DNA of 64,000 nt from Arsenophonus nilaparvatae (GTDB lineage Bacteria; Pseudomonadota; Gammaproteobacteria; Enterobacterales; Enterobacteriaceae). The position numbers and the translations under genes are program-made. Positions 1 to 8,757 of the stretch are shown here, in pieces. Below the pieces are notes generated by a model, which saw only the letters and a list, made by a program, of their open reading frames with translations, ran no database searches and was not told the origin of the DNA. The DNA lies in NCBI RefSeq assembly GCF_000757905.1, contig NZ_JRLH01000009.1, one strand, 5' to 3'. The number at the start of each line of letters is the position of its first letter. Position 1 is the first letter of the stretch.

Positions 1-186
1 TTATGTTAAATAGAAGTCTATTTTAAGTAATTATATTTCCATGCCCTTTAAAGGGTCACTTCACCACCTATCGGCTACTTCCTATTAAATTTTTTTTGCA
101 AAGTATCCTGATTTTGTTGCACATGACAAACAGTTAACGGTTTGTTTAAAAAAATATTTTTAATGATTATTAAAACATTTTAATTT

Positions 187-236
187 TAAACTTAAACTAA
201 TAAGGGATAAGTTTATTTGTAAACTTAAACTAATAA
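187..236 (+). promoter_or_regulatory. Direct repeats upstream of the decarboxylase gene
   Basis: The 17-base word TAAACTTAAACTAATAA occurs at 187-203 and again at 220-236, 33 bp apart (about three helical turns). Between them lies TAAGTTTA, the reverse complement of TAAACTTA within each copy. The second copy ends 14 bases before the ATG of the decarboxylase. Spacing on one face of the helix suggests an operator for a regulator that is not in the window. This is inference; in a region this AT-rich a simple duplication is also possible. Confidence 0.4.
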
Positions 237-250
237 AAAGAGATATCACC

Positions 251-1504
251 ATGGCAATAATAGATAAACCAAAAAATAAAACCTATTTAATCGGCAACTG
301 GATGCCATCAGATCAGGCTACATTAGTAAATTGGATGCGGAAAATTATCAATAAAGCAGAAATTAGTAATGCTCCACTGCTACCTTCTATTCAGAATTTA
401 AAAAATTTTATTGAGTCAAACCCCAAAGCATACATGTTTTTTAATCAAATGTTTGATATTGCAGATAAAAAAGATCGACCTAATGAATTACCTCAAGTTC
501 GTGATTATCAACATATGTTAGAATTATTCAACGTAATAATGACGCATGCACCAGATTTTGATGAAACAGGACTAGTCGGTTTCCCTTTTAATGCTATTTT
601 AGATTGGTCAATGGCCACAAACACAGGATGGAGTGCATTTTTAGATGATGAAATTAATGTTCATTTAAAAACTATGCTTAATGAATGGGCTGTGTTTTTA
701 AGATCACCTGAAAGCACATATGTGTTAAATGACGATCCTAGACATGGTTGGTTTGGTGAAGATGCTAAAAAAGCAATGCCGACTTTTGTCAGTGATTTTA
801 AATGTGATCCCTCAGTTGATCATTATGGTTTTAAATCATGGGATGATTTTTTTACAAGAGAGTTTCGTCAAGGTGTTCGCCCAATTGCTGAGCCTGATAA
901 TAACCGTGTGATAATCAATGCTTGTGAATCATCCCCTTACAGATTAGCAACCAATGTAAAATTAAGAGATAATTTTTGGATCAAAGCCCAAAATTATGCA
1001 CTTCAATATATGTTGGATAACGATCCATTAGTAGATAAATTTGTTGGTGGAACCATTTATCAAGCATTTCTTAGCGCTCTTAGTTATCATAGATGGCATG
1101 CGCCCGTCTCAGGCAAAATTGTAAAAACTAAGTTAATTAATGGTAGTTATTATTCTCAAGCCCTTAGCATGGGATTCGATCCTGAGGCTCCTAATAAATC
1201 GCAAGGATATATTAATGAAGTTGCTACCAGAGCGCTGATATTTATTGAAGCTGATGAACCAACAATTGGTCTTATGTGTTTTATGGCGGTAGGTATGGCT
1301 GAAGTATCAACCTGCGAAATTACAGTTTATGAAGGACAACATATAACAAAAGGCCAAGAAATTGGCATGTTCCATTTTGGTGGTTCTACTCATTGCTTAA
1401 TCTTTCGTCCAGAAGTTTCACTAGAATTTGATTTGCATGGTCAAACACCTGGTTTAGATAGCAATAATATTCCTATTAATTCCCGCATAGCAACTGTTAA
1501 ATAA
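251..1504 (+). CDS. Pyruvoyl-dependent decarboxylase, PSD/PsiD-like
   Basis: This is a phosphatidylserine-decarboxylase-family enzyme of 417 residues. The C-terminal part carries the self-cleavage motif as FGGST with the serine at residue 379; cleavage there would give a pyruvoyl cofactor on a short alpha chain of about 39 residues. A conserved YHRWHAPVSG block sits at 279-288. The N-terminal 170 residues look like the extra PSDC-type domain of the longer family members. Bacterial housekeeping Psd is shorter, membrane bound and uses LGST; GGS is seen in the soluble PsiD-like amino-acid decarboxylases. No signal peptide or membrane helix is visible. The substrate is unknown, and an aromatic amino acid is a guess from PsiD. 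The ATG at 251 follows a weak purine-rich site. It stands alone. Confidence 0.8.
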   Translation: MAIIDKPKNKTYLIGNWMPSDQATLVNWMRKIINKAEISNAPLLPSIQNLKNFIESNPKAYMFFNQMFDIADKKDRPNELPQVRDYQHMLELFNVIMTHAPDFDETGLVGFPFNAILDWSMATNTGWSAFLDDEINVHLKTMLNEWAVFLRSPESTYVLNDDPRHGWFGEDAKKAMPTFVSDFKCDPSVDHYGFKSWDDFFTREFRQGVRPIAEPDNNRVIINACESSPYRLATNVKLRDNFWIKAQNYALQYMLDNDPLVDKFVGGTIYQAFLSALSYHRWHAPVSGKIVKTKLINGSYYSQALSMGFDPEAPNKSQGYINEVATRALIFIEADEPTIGLMCFMAVGMAEVSTCEITVYEGQHITKGQEIGMFHFGGSTHCLIFRPEVSLEFDLHGQTPGLDSNNIPINSRIATVK

Positions 1505-1512
1505 AAACTTAA

Positions 1513-1546
1513 CTTAATAAGTCAATTTATATATTGACTTATTAAG
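1513..1546. terminator. Perfect inverted repeat after the decarboxylase gene
   Basis: A 14-bp perfect stem (1513-1526 with 1533-1546, arm CTTAATAAGTCAAT) with a 6-base loop lies 8 bases after the stop codon. It has no T tract on the plus strand, while on the minus strand the stem is followed by TTAAGTTTTTATTT. It may end transcription in either direction. Confidence 0.5.
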
Positions 1547-1846
1547 CCCAAGAAAACGAAAAAACTTATCGATTCACTCTAAAGGCTCAGAGAAAGTGAG
1601 TCTTATAAAAATCACTTTCCCTGAAGTTTATTTAATTACACCCAGGCACAAAGTGGGTATTAAAAAAACAAAAAACCGCTTCATTAATTACCTGAACGCA
1701 AAACTGTTCATTTAAGTGGCTGTGATCCCCCCACTTCATGTGGCTGCAAAAAGTTTAAAATTGCAAGATATTAAATTTTTTAGATAGCTCTTTTTGCCAT
1801 AGATTCTGACAACCCGATTAGGGGTATCACCTGATACCTCCGTCTG

Positions 1847-2026
1847 TCATCTTCTTGTTATGGTATAACATTCCTCGGCTACAACTGCCCCAATCGTCGT
1901 AGTTACCATTTCTATATTGCTGTTGCGTTTTAGCGTGCTGCCTATGGCGATATAAAAACCACAGCAGACTTGGCCGAGGACAATGAGCGTTAATGCTAGC
2001 CATAAGAGAACATTAACCGGCCACAT
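1847..2026 (-). CDS. Possible small membrane protein (59 aa)
   Basis: An ATG-started ORF of 59 codons lies in the 560-bp gap between the decarboxylase and the 683-residue protein, on the opposite strand. The product begins MWPVNVLLWLALTLIVLG, a clear hydrophobic segment over residues 2-29, followed by a polar tail ending ECYTITRR. The stretch is visibly richer in GC than its AT-rich surroundings, as expected for coding DNA. The Shine-Dalgarno is weak. A hairpin (GGTATCA GG TGATACC) lies just downstream of its stop. I do not recognise the family; it could be a remnant. Confidence 0.33.
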   Translation of the reverse strand: MWPVNVLLWLALTLIVLGQVCCGFYIAIGSTLKRNSNIEMVTTTIGAVVAEECYTITRR

Positions 2027-2063
2027 TATACATTAACTCAACCAATTAGAGATATTACTAAAA

Positions 2064-4115
2064 ATGACTACATCACTTAATACTTATGCCAGAGCCTTTC
2101 AGGCACCAGATAACCTGGCTCATGCCGCGGGAAACTATGATAATTCGATTATGACAAAATTTGCCAAATGTGCTATTGGCGTCCTTACACTAGGTTTGGG
2201 ATATGGCATCCTTTATCTTGTCGAACGGTTGTCGAATGTAAATCCCAAAATTAATGAGTTTTGTTACAACGCCAATGCTATTGCGCATGAATTATCAACA
2301 GCAATTGAGGATGGTAAAGACCATATAACTGTCACTTTAGATAATGGCCAACAAATAACAATCCAACAAGACGGTTGCAATCTACTGTTACGATCTCAGG
2401 ACGGACAGACACAAACGTTGAATGAGATGGATTTGACCAAACTTTATCACAAAATCGTTCATGACATTCAGACCAATCCTGGAATTTATGGCGTCGAGCT
2501 ACCTAAAGAAGTAGAAATTAAAAATTTAGCAGAGCCGCTAGCTATATCAGAATTGGTAGAATTATTAACTAACAAAACATCTTATGATGATTACTTATTG
2601 TTACGAAAGTCACCAGATGGAAATTATTTTTACCTGGCTAAAAAGGAAGAGCTGAATAAGTCTGCCAGACTACAATTTCGGGCAAATCAAGCAGCTGAAT
2701 TAATTGGCGAGATGTTAGGCAAAAAGGTTGAAAAAAACCTTAGTGTGGCTGACTTATGCCGAATAATAAAATCACAACATATTCCTGTATCCTCAGCAAC
2801 CAATCAAACATCCCCTTTTGATAAACCTGTATGTAGTACCCCATCGGAAGTCACAATGCGTTGGATAACGACATTAGCTTCAATCTTACCTAATGTTGAT
2901 AATCCCGAGCAGCAAAAACTCATAATGGATTTGTTGCAAGCACAAAAAAGCCGCTGGTTGGCACATGATATGAACTTAGAAAAAACCGTAAAATCGCTTT
3001 CCGATGACAGTAATGTTCTGCGTAGTCATGGATTAGATCATTTGGCAAATTTGGCATATTGCGAAAATTCTTCTGTAACAGACTTGGTATCTCTTTTACC
3101 AGCGACTGAAAGAGATCTTCCTTTGACACGACTACACGATAATATTTACGGCAGATACTTTGAATCAGTCTGGATCGCTGAGCTTGTCAATAATCCTCCT
3201 CAAGAGGTCTTGAACGTAATGCATGCTATTGGCAATGGAATAGCTGATTTACTAACAAGCCAAACGGTGCCAACACAAAAAAATTTGGTAAAGTATTTGC
3301 AAAAACGTGTCAAGGGGGATATGCGTTTTTGGTTTAATCAAGTGGATGGAGTTAACCAATTTACTGAATCTGTTTGGCCTAAATCAAAGGATATACTGCT
3401 AAAATTATTGCGCAATGAAATAACCAATGGGTTTCATAGTATTGCAATACCCTATTTATCCGTTAAGTTATTTAATGGATTTTCTCGCATAGATGACATG
3501 AAAAATGCTACCTGGTTCAAACAAATCAACTCAAATTATGGTTCCGTACTTACTCCACTTCGAGGGCGTACCAATGATACCCCAACGAATGCGATTTCCC
3601 CTGCCGCAGGTATAACGCTAAAGCATCAATTAGAAGCAGTGTCAGAGAGTTGGATGACTATAACCAATAGGCCTGCACTGTATTACAAACCTACACTACA
3701 AAACCCAACAGTTCCTATTATTAAGGCGCTACGAAATGGCATCCCTTTTAGTGCCGGGATATCTGGCTCAACCAATATTATGCTTGGTATTGTGTCTTAC
3801 CTGCGTGAGCAAAAACTGAACATCGATCCTAATTTTGCGCTGCTTGGTACCATGATGTTTATGACTTACGATGGTGGACACTCACCGCATGAAGTTTTAT
3901 GGACTGCTAATCAATTTGGACCAAAAGTTGGACTTAACTTCAGCGCACAACTAAATACCAAGGCGACAGCAGTGGAACCATTAGATTTTGTTTCTGATTA
4001 TCAAATGTTCGCCAATATGTATAACAATACCGGTTGTGAAACAGCTATGAAGGATGCAATTTCCCTAGCTTTTGAAAAAACGATATCGCATTGTGAAAGA
4101 TTAGTCAGACAATAA
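2064..4115 (+). CDS. Unrecognised 683-residue protein, effector-like
   Basis: I do not recognise this protein. It has no signal peptide at its start. One hydrophobic segment at about residues 36-55 (CAIGVLTLGLGYGILYLVE) may be a membrane anchor, preceded by a polar Ser/Thr/Asn-rich N-terminus of the kind seen in type III effectors. The C-terminal third holds two glycine-rich motifs that look like active-site loops: GISGSTN (565-571) and YDGGHSPHE (602-610). Base composition is somewhat richer in GC than the flanks. It is a single gene followed by a hairpin terminator. A secreted or host-targeted role is inference from context; no secretion genes are in the window. Confidence 0.65.
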   Translation: MTTSLNTYARAFQAPDNLAHAAGNYDNSIMTKFAKCAIGVLTLGLGYGILYLVERLSNVNPKINEFCYNANAIAHELSTAIEDGKDHITVTLDNGQQITIQQDGCNLLLRSQDGQTQTLNEMDLTKLYHKIVHDIQTNPGIYGVELPKEVEIKNLAEPLAISELVELLTNKTSYDDYLLLRKSPDGNYFYLAKKEELNKSARLQFRANQAAELIGEMLGKKVEKNLSVADLCRIIKSQHIPVSSATNQTSPFDKPVCSTPSEVTMRWITTLASILPNVDNPEQQKLIMDLLQAQKSRWLAHDMNLEKTVKSLSDDSNVLRSHGLDHLANLAYCENSSVTDLVSLLPATERDLPLTRLHDNIYGRYFESVWIAELVNNPPQEVLNVMHAIGNGIADLLTSQTVPTQKNLVKYLQKRVKGDMRFWFNQVDGVNQFTESVWPKSKDILLKLLRNEITNGFHSIAIPYLSVKLFNGFSRIDDMKNATWFKQINSNYGSVLTPLRGRTNDTPTNAISPAAGITLKHQLEAVSESWMTITNRPALYYKPTLQNPTVPIIKALRNGIPFSAGISGSTNIMLGIVSYLREQKLNIDPNFALLGTMMFMTYDGGHSPHEVLWTANQFGPKVGLNFSAQLNTKATAVEPLDFVSDYQMFANMYNNTGCETAMKDAISLAFEKTISHCERLVRQ

Positions 4116-4159
4116 TGCTGCTAATTGACGCTTGCCAAAGCGCTCGATGAGCTGAGTGT

Positions 4160-4200
4160 GGGCTGCTAAGCAGCCCATGTCCGGCTGCCCGGTTTTATTA
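4160..4200 (+). terminator. Rho-independent terminator
   Basis: A hairpin GGGCTGC-TAA-GCAGCCC (4160-4176) is followed by a second short one, CCGG-CTGC-CCGG, and then TTTTATTATAT. It lies 44 bases after the stop of the 683-residue gene and before the convergent mdaB gene. Confidence 0.7.
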
Positions 4201-4227
4201 TATCATTGAATATACTCAATATTGTAA

Positions 4228-4809
4228 CTAACCAAACACCTTGTTCAAATGTAAATGATACTCTTCAATATAACTCTCAATATCGGGTGATTTAATCACA
4301 TTGTTAACAATAAATGTTGATAAAGGCTCCATACCCAGAAATTGATTAGCCTTGTGAAAAGATAAATAAACACCATCTACACCGGCCGCATTAAAAAATT
4401 GCATTTCATCGGTAAAAGCTTCTAAAGGTGCATTCCAGGTTACTGATAACATATATTTCTTACCCTGAATTAATCCACCCGAGCCATATTTCTTACTGGC
4501 ATCTGAACGCGTACGTCCATCACTGGCATACAATAAGCCATGCCCTTCGGTAAAAACTTCATCCATATACTTTTTTACCGTCCACGGGGCACCCATCCAC
4601 CACCCTGGCATTTGCCAAATAATAACATCAGCCTGTAAAATTTTTTGTACTTCATCGTTAACATTATATTGACTATCAGCCCGTACGATTTCGACATCAT
4701 GTCCTATCCTGGATAAATAATCTTCTGCTACTTTAGTTAGCGTATCATTTAATTGACCTTCAGAATGGCCAAATTTTTTTCCACCATTAATAATTAAGAT
4801 ACTGCTCAT
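4228..4809 (-). CDS. mdaB: NAD(P)H:quinone oxidoreductase MdaB
   Basis: A flavodoxin-fold FAD enzyme that reduces quinones by two electrons and protects against redox cyclers. It aligns with E. coli MdaB end to end, including MSSILIING at the start, the MPGWWMGAPWTVKKYMDEVF block and the KYGSGGLIQGKKYMLS block. The frame opens with two methionines; I chose the second (4809) because AGAGG sits 7 bases before it and it matches the E. coli start. It is transcribed away from the yafC-type regulator, sharing a 225-bp intergenic region. No defects are seen. Confidence 0.93.
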   Translation of the reverse strand: MSSILIINGGKKFGHSEGQLNDTLTKVAEDYLSRIGHDVEIVRADSQYNVNDEVQKILQADVIIWQMPGWWMGAPWTVKKYMDEVFTEGHGLLYASDGRTRSDASKKYGSGGLIQGKKYMLSVTWNAPLEAFTDEMQFFNAAGVDGVYLSFHKANQFLGMEPLSTFIVNNVIKSPDIESYIEEYHLHLNKVFG

Positions 4810-5033
4810 CATAACCTCTAATTAACCTCGTTATTATTATCATATGCGGTAAGACACCACGCTTAAATGACGAGAATGTATAAAATTATTTGCCTATATA
4901 ACAATAATCAGACTAATGACTAAAATCACGAATAAACAAATGGTATTATTTTTATTTGTAGTCAAAAATTAATTTTCGCGTTAACTAATTTAGCTTGCCT
5001 AAGCATTAGTGACTGGCTATAGGAATAATATTA

Positions 5034-5945
5034 ATGAAAGCAAATTCTGAAGAGTTGATGATTTTTGTGTCAGTAGTTGAGAATGGCAGTTTTAGCCAAG
5101 CAGCGGAACAACTACAATTAGCAAATTCTTCTGTCAGTCGGGCAATAAAAAAACTGGAAAAAAAGCTTGGTGTTAGCTTACTTAATCGCACTACTCGACA
5201 ACTCAGTTTAACTGATGAAGGTAAGCACTATTTCAACCGTATTCAACATGCACTGCAAGAAATGACAGCGGCTGAAAATGAGTTGATGGAATCTAAACTT
5301 AGGCCAAGTGGTTTATTACGTATCGATGCAGCAACACCGGTGGTACTACACCTACTGATGCCAATGATCAAAACCTTTCGTATGCGTTATCCTGAAATAA
5401 CAATATCGCTGATCTCCTCCGAGAGTTATATCAATCTTATAGAACGCAAAGTCGATATTGCTATTCGTGCAGGTAAGCTAGCTGACTCTAGTTTACGAGC
5501 TAGATTACTTTTTTCCAGCAGACGAAAAATAGTTGCCGCACCAGAATATCTGCAACAATTTGGTGTTCCCCAAACAATTGACGAGTTGCAAAACCATCTT
5601 TGTTTAGGTTTTACTGAACCCAGTTCTCTTAATAGCTGGCCAATACCCGAGCGCTCAGGCCAACAACATACGATCACCGTTGGTCTTTCTTCCAATAGTG
5701 GCGAAACGCTGAAACAACTTTGCCTAACTGGTAATGGTATCACCTGCTTGTCCGATTTTATGATCGATAAGGAGATTGCCAACGGTCAACTTATTGAGTT
5801 GTTTGTTGAGCAACGATTGCCGCTCACAATGCCCTTTCACGCAGTATATTACAGTGATCAGCCAGTCAGTGTAAGAATACGGATCTTTATCGATTATCTA
5901 ATTGAATTTTTAAATAGCTCCCGTAGGAGTTCAACTAATGCTTAA
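5034..5945 (+). CDS. yafC: LysR-family transcriptional regulator YafC
   Basis: A 303-residue LysR regulator. The N-terminal winged HTH lies at about residues 1-60 (GSFSQAAEQLQLANSSVSRA recognition region), and the remainder is the LysR substrate-binding domain. It aligns along its whole length with E. coli YafC, for example in RIDAATPVVLHLLMP and SSNSGETLKQLCLTGNGI. In E. coli yafC converges with dkgB, and the same arrangement is kept here with a 14-bp gap. The inducer is unknown. The divergent mdaB could be a target, but this is only inference from position. Confidence 0.88.
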   Translation: MKANSEELMIFVSVVENGSFSQAAEQLQLANSSVSRAIKKLEKKLGVSLLNRTTRQLSLTDEGKHYFNRIQHALQEMTAAENELMESKLRPSGLLRIDAATPVVLHLLMPMIKTFRMRYPEITISLISSESYINLIERKVDIAIRAGKLADSSLRARLLFSSRRKIVAAPEYLQQFGVPQTIDELQNHLCLGFTEPSSLNSWPIPERSGQQHTITVGLSSNSGETLKQLCLTGNGITCLSDFMIDKEIANGQLIELFVEQRLPLTMPFHAVYYSDQPVSVRIRIFIDYLIEFLNSSRRSSTNA

Positions 5946-5959
5946 AAAACTGCCACAAT

Positions 5960-6766
5960 TTAATTATCCCATTTCGGTGCCAATCCTTCTGGGTTAACTA
6001 GACGTTCATTACGTTCAAGCGTTGCTATTGCGGCCATATCTTCTGTATCAAGTTTCAATTCAACTGCTTTTAAATTACTGGCTAAATTTTCCCGCTTAGT
6101 TGAAGATGGGATCACGCTATAACCTAGCGCCATCGCCCACGACAATATTACCTGTGCAGCAGTAGCCTGATGTTTTTTAGCTATCTGCTTTATAACTTCA
6201 TCTTGCAGCGCTTTACCATAAGCTAATGTCATATAAGAAGTAATATGTATTCCCTGCTCTTTTGCCCAGGCGGCCACCTGGCGATTTTGCAAATAAGGCG
6301 ATAGTTCAATTTGATTGGTCGCAATATGCTCTATGCCAACAGCGGCCACGGCTTGTTGCATCAAATCAATGGTAAAATTCGACACACCAATTTCACGAGT
6401 TAGCCCCATATTTTTGGCTGTTAATAAAGCCTGCATACTTTCCCTAACACTTACTGCATTATGTGGTGACGGCCAATGAATTAAAGTTAAGTCGACATAA
6501 TCAGTGCCTAACTTGGTTAAGCTTTCTTTGAGGCTATGAATTAATTTTTCTTTACTCAGATTTTCTGGCCATATTTTTGTCGTAATATAGATATCTTCAC
6601 GCGGCACCCCACTTGCAGCAATGGCTTGCCCTACTTCAGCTTCATTATCATAGATCTGAGCTGTATCAATAGCACGATATCCCAATGCAAGCGCATCTTT
6701 TACCGATGAGATCACAACATCGCCTTTAAGACGAAAAGTACCGATTCCAAAAGTAGGAACTGACAT
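5960..6766 (-). CDS. dkgB: Aldo-keto reductase DkgB
   Basis: An NADPH-dependent aldo-keto reductase (2,5-diketo-D-gluconate / methylglyoxal reductase) and soluble TIM barrel. The catalytic tetrad is visible: Asp and Tyr in DTAQIYDNE, Lys in ITTKIWPEN and His in LTLIHWPSPH. The cofactor segment SVIPSSTKRENL is near the C-terminus. The start at 6766 (MSVPTFGIGTF) is preferred over the ATG 15 bases upstream because AAGAGGT lies just before it and the E. coli protein starts there. It converges on yafC, as in E. coli. Confidence 0.93.
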   Translation of the reverse strand: MSVPTFGIGTFRLKGDVVISSVKDALALGYRAIDTAQIYDNEAEVGQAIAASGVPREDIYITTKIWPENLSKEKLIHSLKESLTKLGTDYVDLTLIHWPSPHNAVSVRESMQALLTAKNMGLTREIGVSNFTIDLMQQAVAAVGIEHIATNQIELSPYLQNRQVAAWAKEQGIHITSYMTLAYGKALQDEVIKQIAKKHQATAAQVILSWAMALGYSVIPSSTKRENLASNLKAVELKLDTEDMAAIATLERNERLVNPEGLAPKWDN

Positions 6767-6965
6767 AAAACCTCTTAGCATTAAATGTATGAATGACTAT
6801 TGTTAGAAAATTAAGCTTAATAATAAAGAGTCCGATTGGCACAAATTTTTTGCCGATTAAGCAATAATTGTTCATTAAACGATATTTAATAGACTTTATA
6901 ATATCCCATATTGGATACATTATGTGATATTACTGGCAATAATATCCATATTTTAGAACATTAAA

Positions 6966-6994
6966 CCATAATATGATTAAACTACCATAATATG
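6966..6994 (+). promoter_or_regulatory. Candidate HipB operator repeats
   Basis: CCATAATATG occurs twice in direct orientation (6966-6975 and 6985-6994), 19 bp apart, with related words further upstream (CCCATATTGGATAC near 6905 and AATATCCATATT near 6951). They lie 58-86 bases before the HTH gene start. Such repeats fit autoregulation by the HTH partner of a HipBA module. The assignment is inference. Confidence 0.4.
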
Positions 6995-7051
6995 CTAATA
7001 TATACTCATAAACATAGATTTAGTAACTTAATGTTCTTAAAAGAGGACACT

Positions 7052-7381
7052 ATGGGTATATCTGAAAAATCAGCTTCAGCTATTGCGGCGGAATTGGGCG
7101 AACGTTTGAAACAGGCTCGATTAAATCATGACTTAACTCAAGCTGAAGTGGCAGAACTGGCCGGTATCAGCCGAAAAACAGTCCTTAATGCGGAAAAAGG
7201 TAATGTCCAATTAACGATCTTAATCGCTATTATGGCAGCATTAAATTTACTGGAACAATTAGATCTATTTTTACCAAAACAGGATATATCACCTATTCAA
7301 CTGGCTAAATTACAGGGTAAAAAAAGACAACGCGCATCTGGCCATAGAAAAAATAATATAGAGGATTTAGCAGAATGGTAA
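7052..7381 (+). CDS. HipB-type HTH regulator / antitoxin
   Basis: A 109-residue XRE/Cro-type protein. The HTH spans about residues 12-65 (LGERLKQARLNHDLTQAEVA then ISRKTVLNAEKGN). The C-terminal 30 residues are basic and disordered-looking (KKRQRASGHRKNN). The ATG at 7052 is preferred over the one at 6992 because AAGAGGA lies 6 bases upstream and homologues lack the extra 20 residues. It overlaps the HipA-like gene by 7 bases, the usual antitoxin-first order. It should repress its own promoter and neutralise the kinase. Confidence 0.8.
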   Translation: MGISEKSASAIAAELGERLKQARLNHDLTQAEVAELAGISRKTVLNAEKGNVQLTILIAIMAALNLLEQLDLFLPKQDISPIQLAKLQGKKRQRASGHRKNNIEDLAEW

Positions 7382-8691
7382 TGGAAGTTATCAATGTCAC
7401 CTATAAACAGCATGCCGTGGGTGCTGTAAGTTTTGATACCAGCAAAGGTTTAGGTTTCTTTGAATACGATACCGGTTTTATCAAACAAGGAATCGAATTA
7501 TCACCGTTGAAAATGCCATTAGCGACGCGAATTTACAGTTTTCCAGAATTGGATTTTAATACTTTTAAAGGATTACCAGGTTTAATCGCTGATTCGTTAC
7601 CAGATGACTTTGGTAATGCGGTGCTTAATGCTTGGGTGGCAACGATGGGTAAATCGCCTGATACCATCACACCATTACAGCGACTACAATATACCGGAAA
7701 AAGAGGAATGGGAGCTCTGGAATACATGCCAGCAACCAGGATAAAAAGTCTCAATGCTTCACAACAAGTTGAAATTAGCTCTCTGGTTGCCATCACTCAG
7801 GAGATCCTCGATTCAAGGCAAAAATTTACCGTTGAGCTACACAAAAATGGTCAGGAAGATCGCGAAGCAATGATGGCTCTACTTTCAGTTGGTATGAGTG
7901 CTGGTGGCGCAAGACCAAAAGCCGTCCTTGCTTTTAATCAAGATTTCACTCAGGTCCGCTCGGGGCAAACCAATGTTCCAGAAGGTTTTACTCATTATTT
8001 AATAAAGTTTGATGGCGTTAGTGAACATAACAAAAATCAACAAACCTTTGGTGATCCAGTCGGTTTTGGTGCAATGGAGTATGTTTATTATTTGCTGGCA
8101 AGTCGCTGTGGCATAGAGATGATGCCTTGTCAGCTATTGCCTGAAGGTAATAGACGCCACTTTATCACTGAGCGCTTTGATCGTTTTGGTAATAAAAAAC
8201 GTCATGTACAAACTTTAAATGGCCTTGCTCATGTTGATTACAAAAAACCAGGTTCTTTTTCCTACGCTGAGCTATTCGGTGTTGCCAGACAATTAAAACT
8301 TTCAGCCAAAGAGGCAGAACAGCTACTAAAAAGAATGACCTTTAATATTGTCGCTCGCAACCATGATGATCACGCTAAAAATTTTTCTTTTATGCTAAAA
8401 GGAGATAAATGGATGTTAGCACCTGCCTATGATTTAGCTTATAGCTACAAGCCCGGTAGTAAATGGGTAAATAGTCATTGGATGAGCTTAAACGGAAAAC
8501 CTGACAACTTTTCTCGCCAGGATTTTTACTCATTAGAAAAGTTAAGTCCCTTGTTTAGTCGAGAAGTGATCCACAGAATTATTGATGAAACGATAGAGAC
8601 AGTTTCTGATTGGCGAAAACTGGCTGTTGAGTTTGAAGTGCCTAATTTGCTAGCTCAGGAAATCGACGGAAATTTATGCTTAAATATCTAG
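7375..8691 (+). CDS. HipA-family Ser/Thr kinase toxin
   Basis: A 438-residue HipA-like kinase. An N-terminal HipA subdomain (about 1-110) is followed by the kinase core. The catalytic loop HDDHAKN is intact at 330-336 and the metal-binding DLAYS is at 353-357. E. coli HipA phosphorylates glutamyl-tRNA synthetase to stop translation; the target of this divergent member is unknown. The start overlaps the upstream HTH gene, and an internal ATG 6 bases on is an equal candidate. The reading frame is intact, so the module is probably active. Confidence 0.83.
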   Translation: MVMEVINVTYKQHAVGAVSFDTSKGLGFFEYDTGFIKQGIELSPLKMPLATRIYSFPELDFNTFKGLPGLIADSLPDDFGNAVLNAWVATMGKSPDTITPLQRLQYTGKRGMGALEYMPATRIKSLNASQQVEISSLVAITQEILDSRQKFTVELHKNGQEDREAMMALLSVGMSAGGARPKAVLAFNQDFTQVRSGQTNVPEGFTHYLIKFDGVSEHNKNQQTFGDPVGFGAMEYVYYLLASRCGIEMMPCQLLPEGNRRHFITERFDRFGNKKRHVQTLNGLAHVDYKKPGSFSYAELFGVARQLKLSAKEAEQLLKRMTFNIVARNHDDHAKNFSFMLKGDKWMLAPAYDLAYSYKPGSKWVNSHWMSLNGKPDNFSRQDFYSLEKLSPLFSREVIHRIIDETIETVSDWRKLAVEFEVPNLLAQEIDGNLCLNI

Positions 8692-8721
8692 CATCGAGTC
8701 TATTAGTTAATCGACGCTCAC

Positions 8722-8757
8722 TTAGCTGTCCGGAAATAATCCGGACAGTTTAGCTAA
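8722..8757. terminator. Bidirectional terminator between hipA-like and deaminase genes
   Basis: CTGTCCGGA-AATAA-TCCGGACAG (8726-8748) forms a 9-bp perfect stem, with outer TTAG/CTAA pairing and a short TTT run. It serves two convergent genes. Confidence 0.7.

Noticed and set aside
1650..1850. Possible tRNA or small RNA gene in the spacer
   Set aside because: No cloverleaf could be drawn; only short hairpins such as GGTATCA/TGATACC are present.
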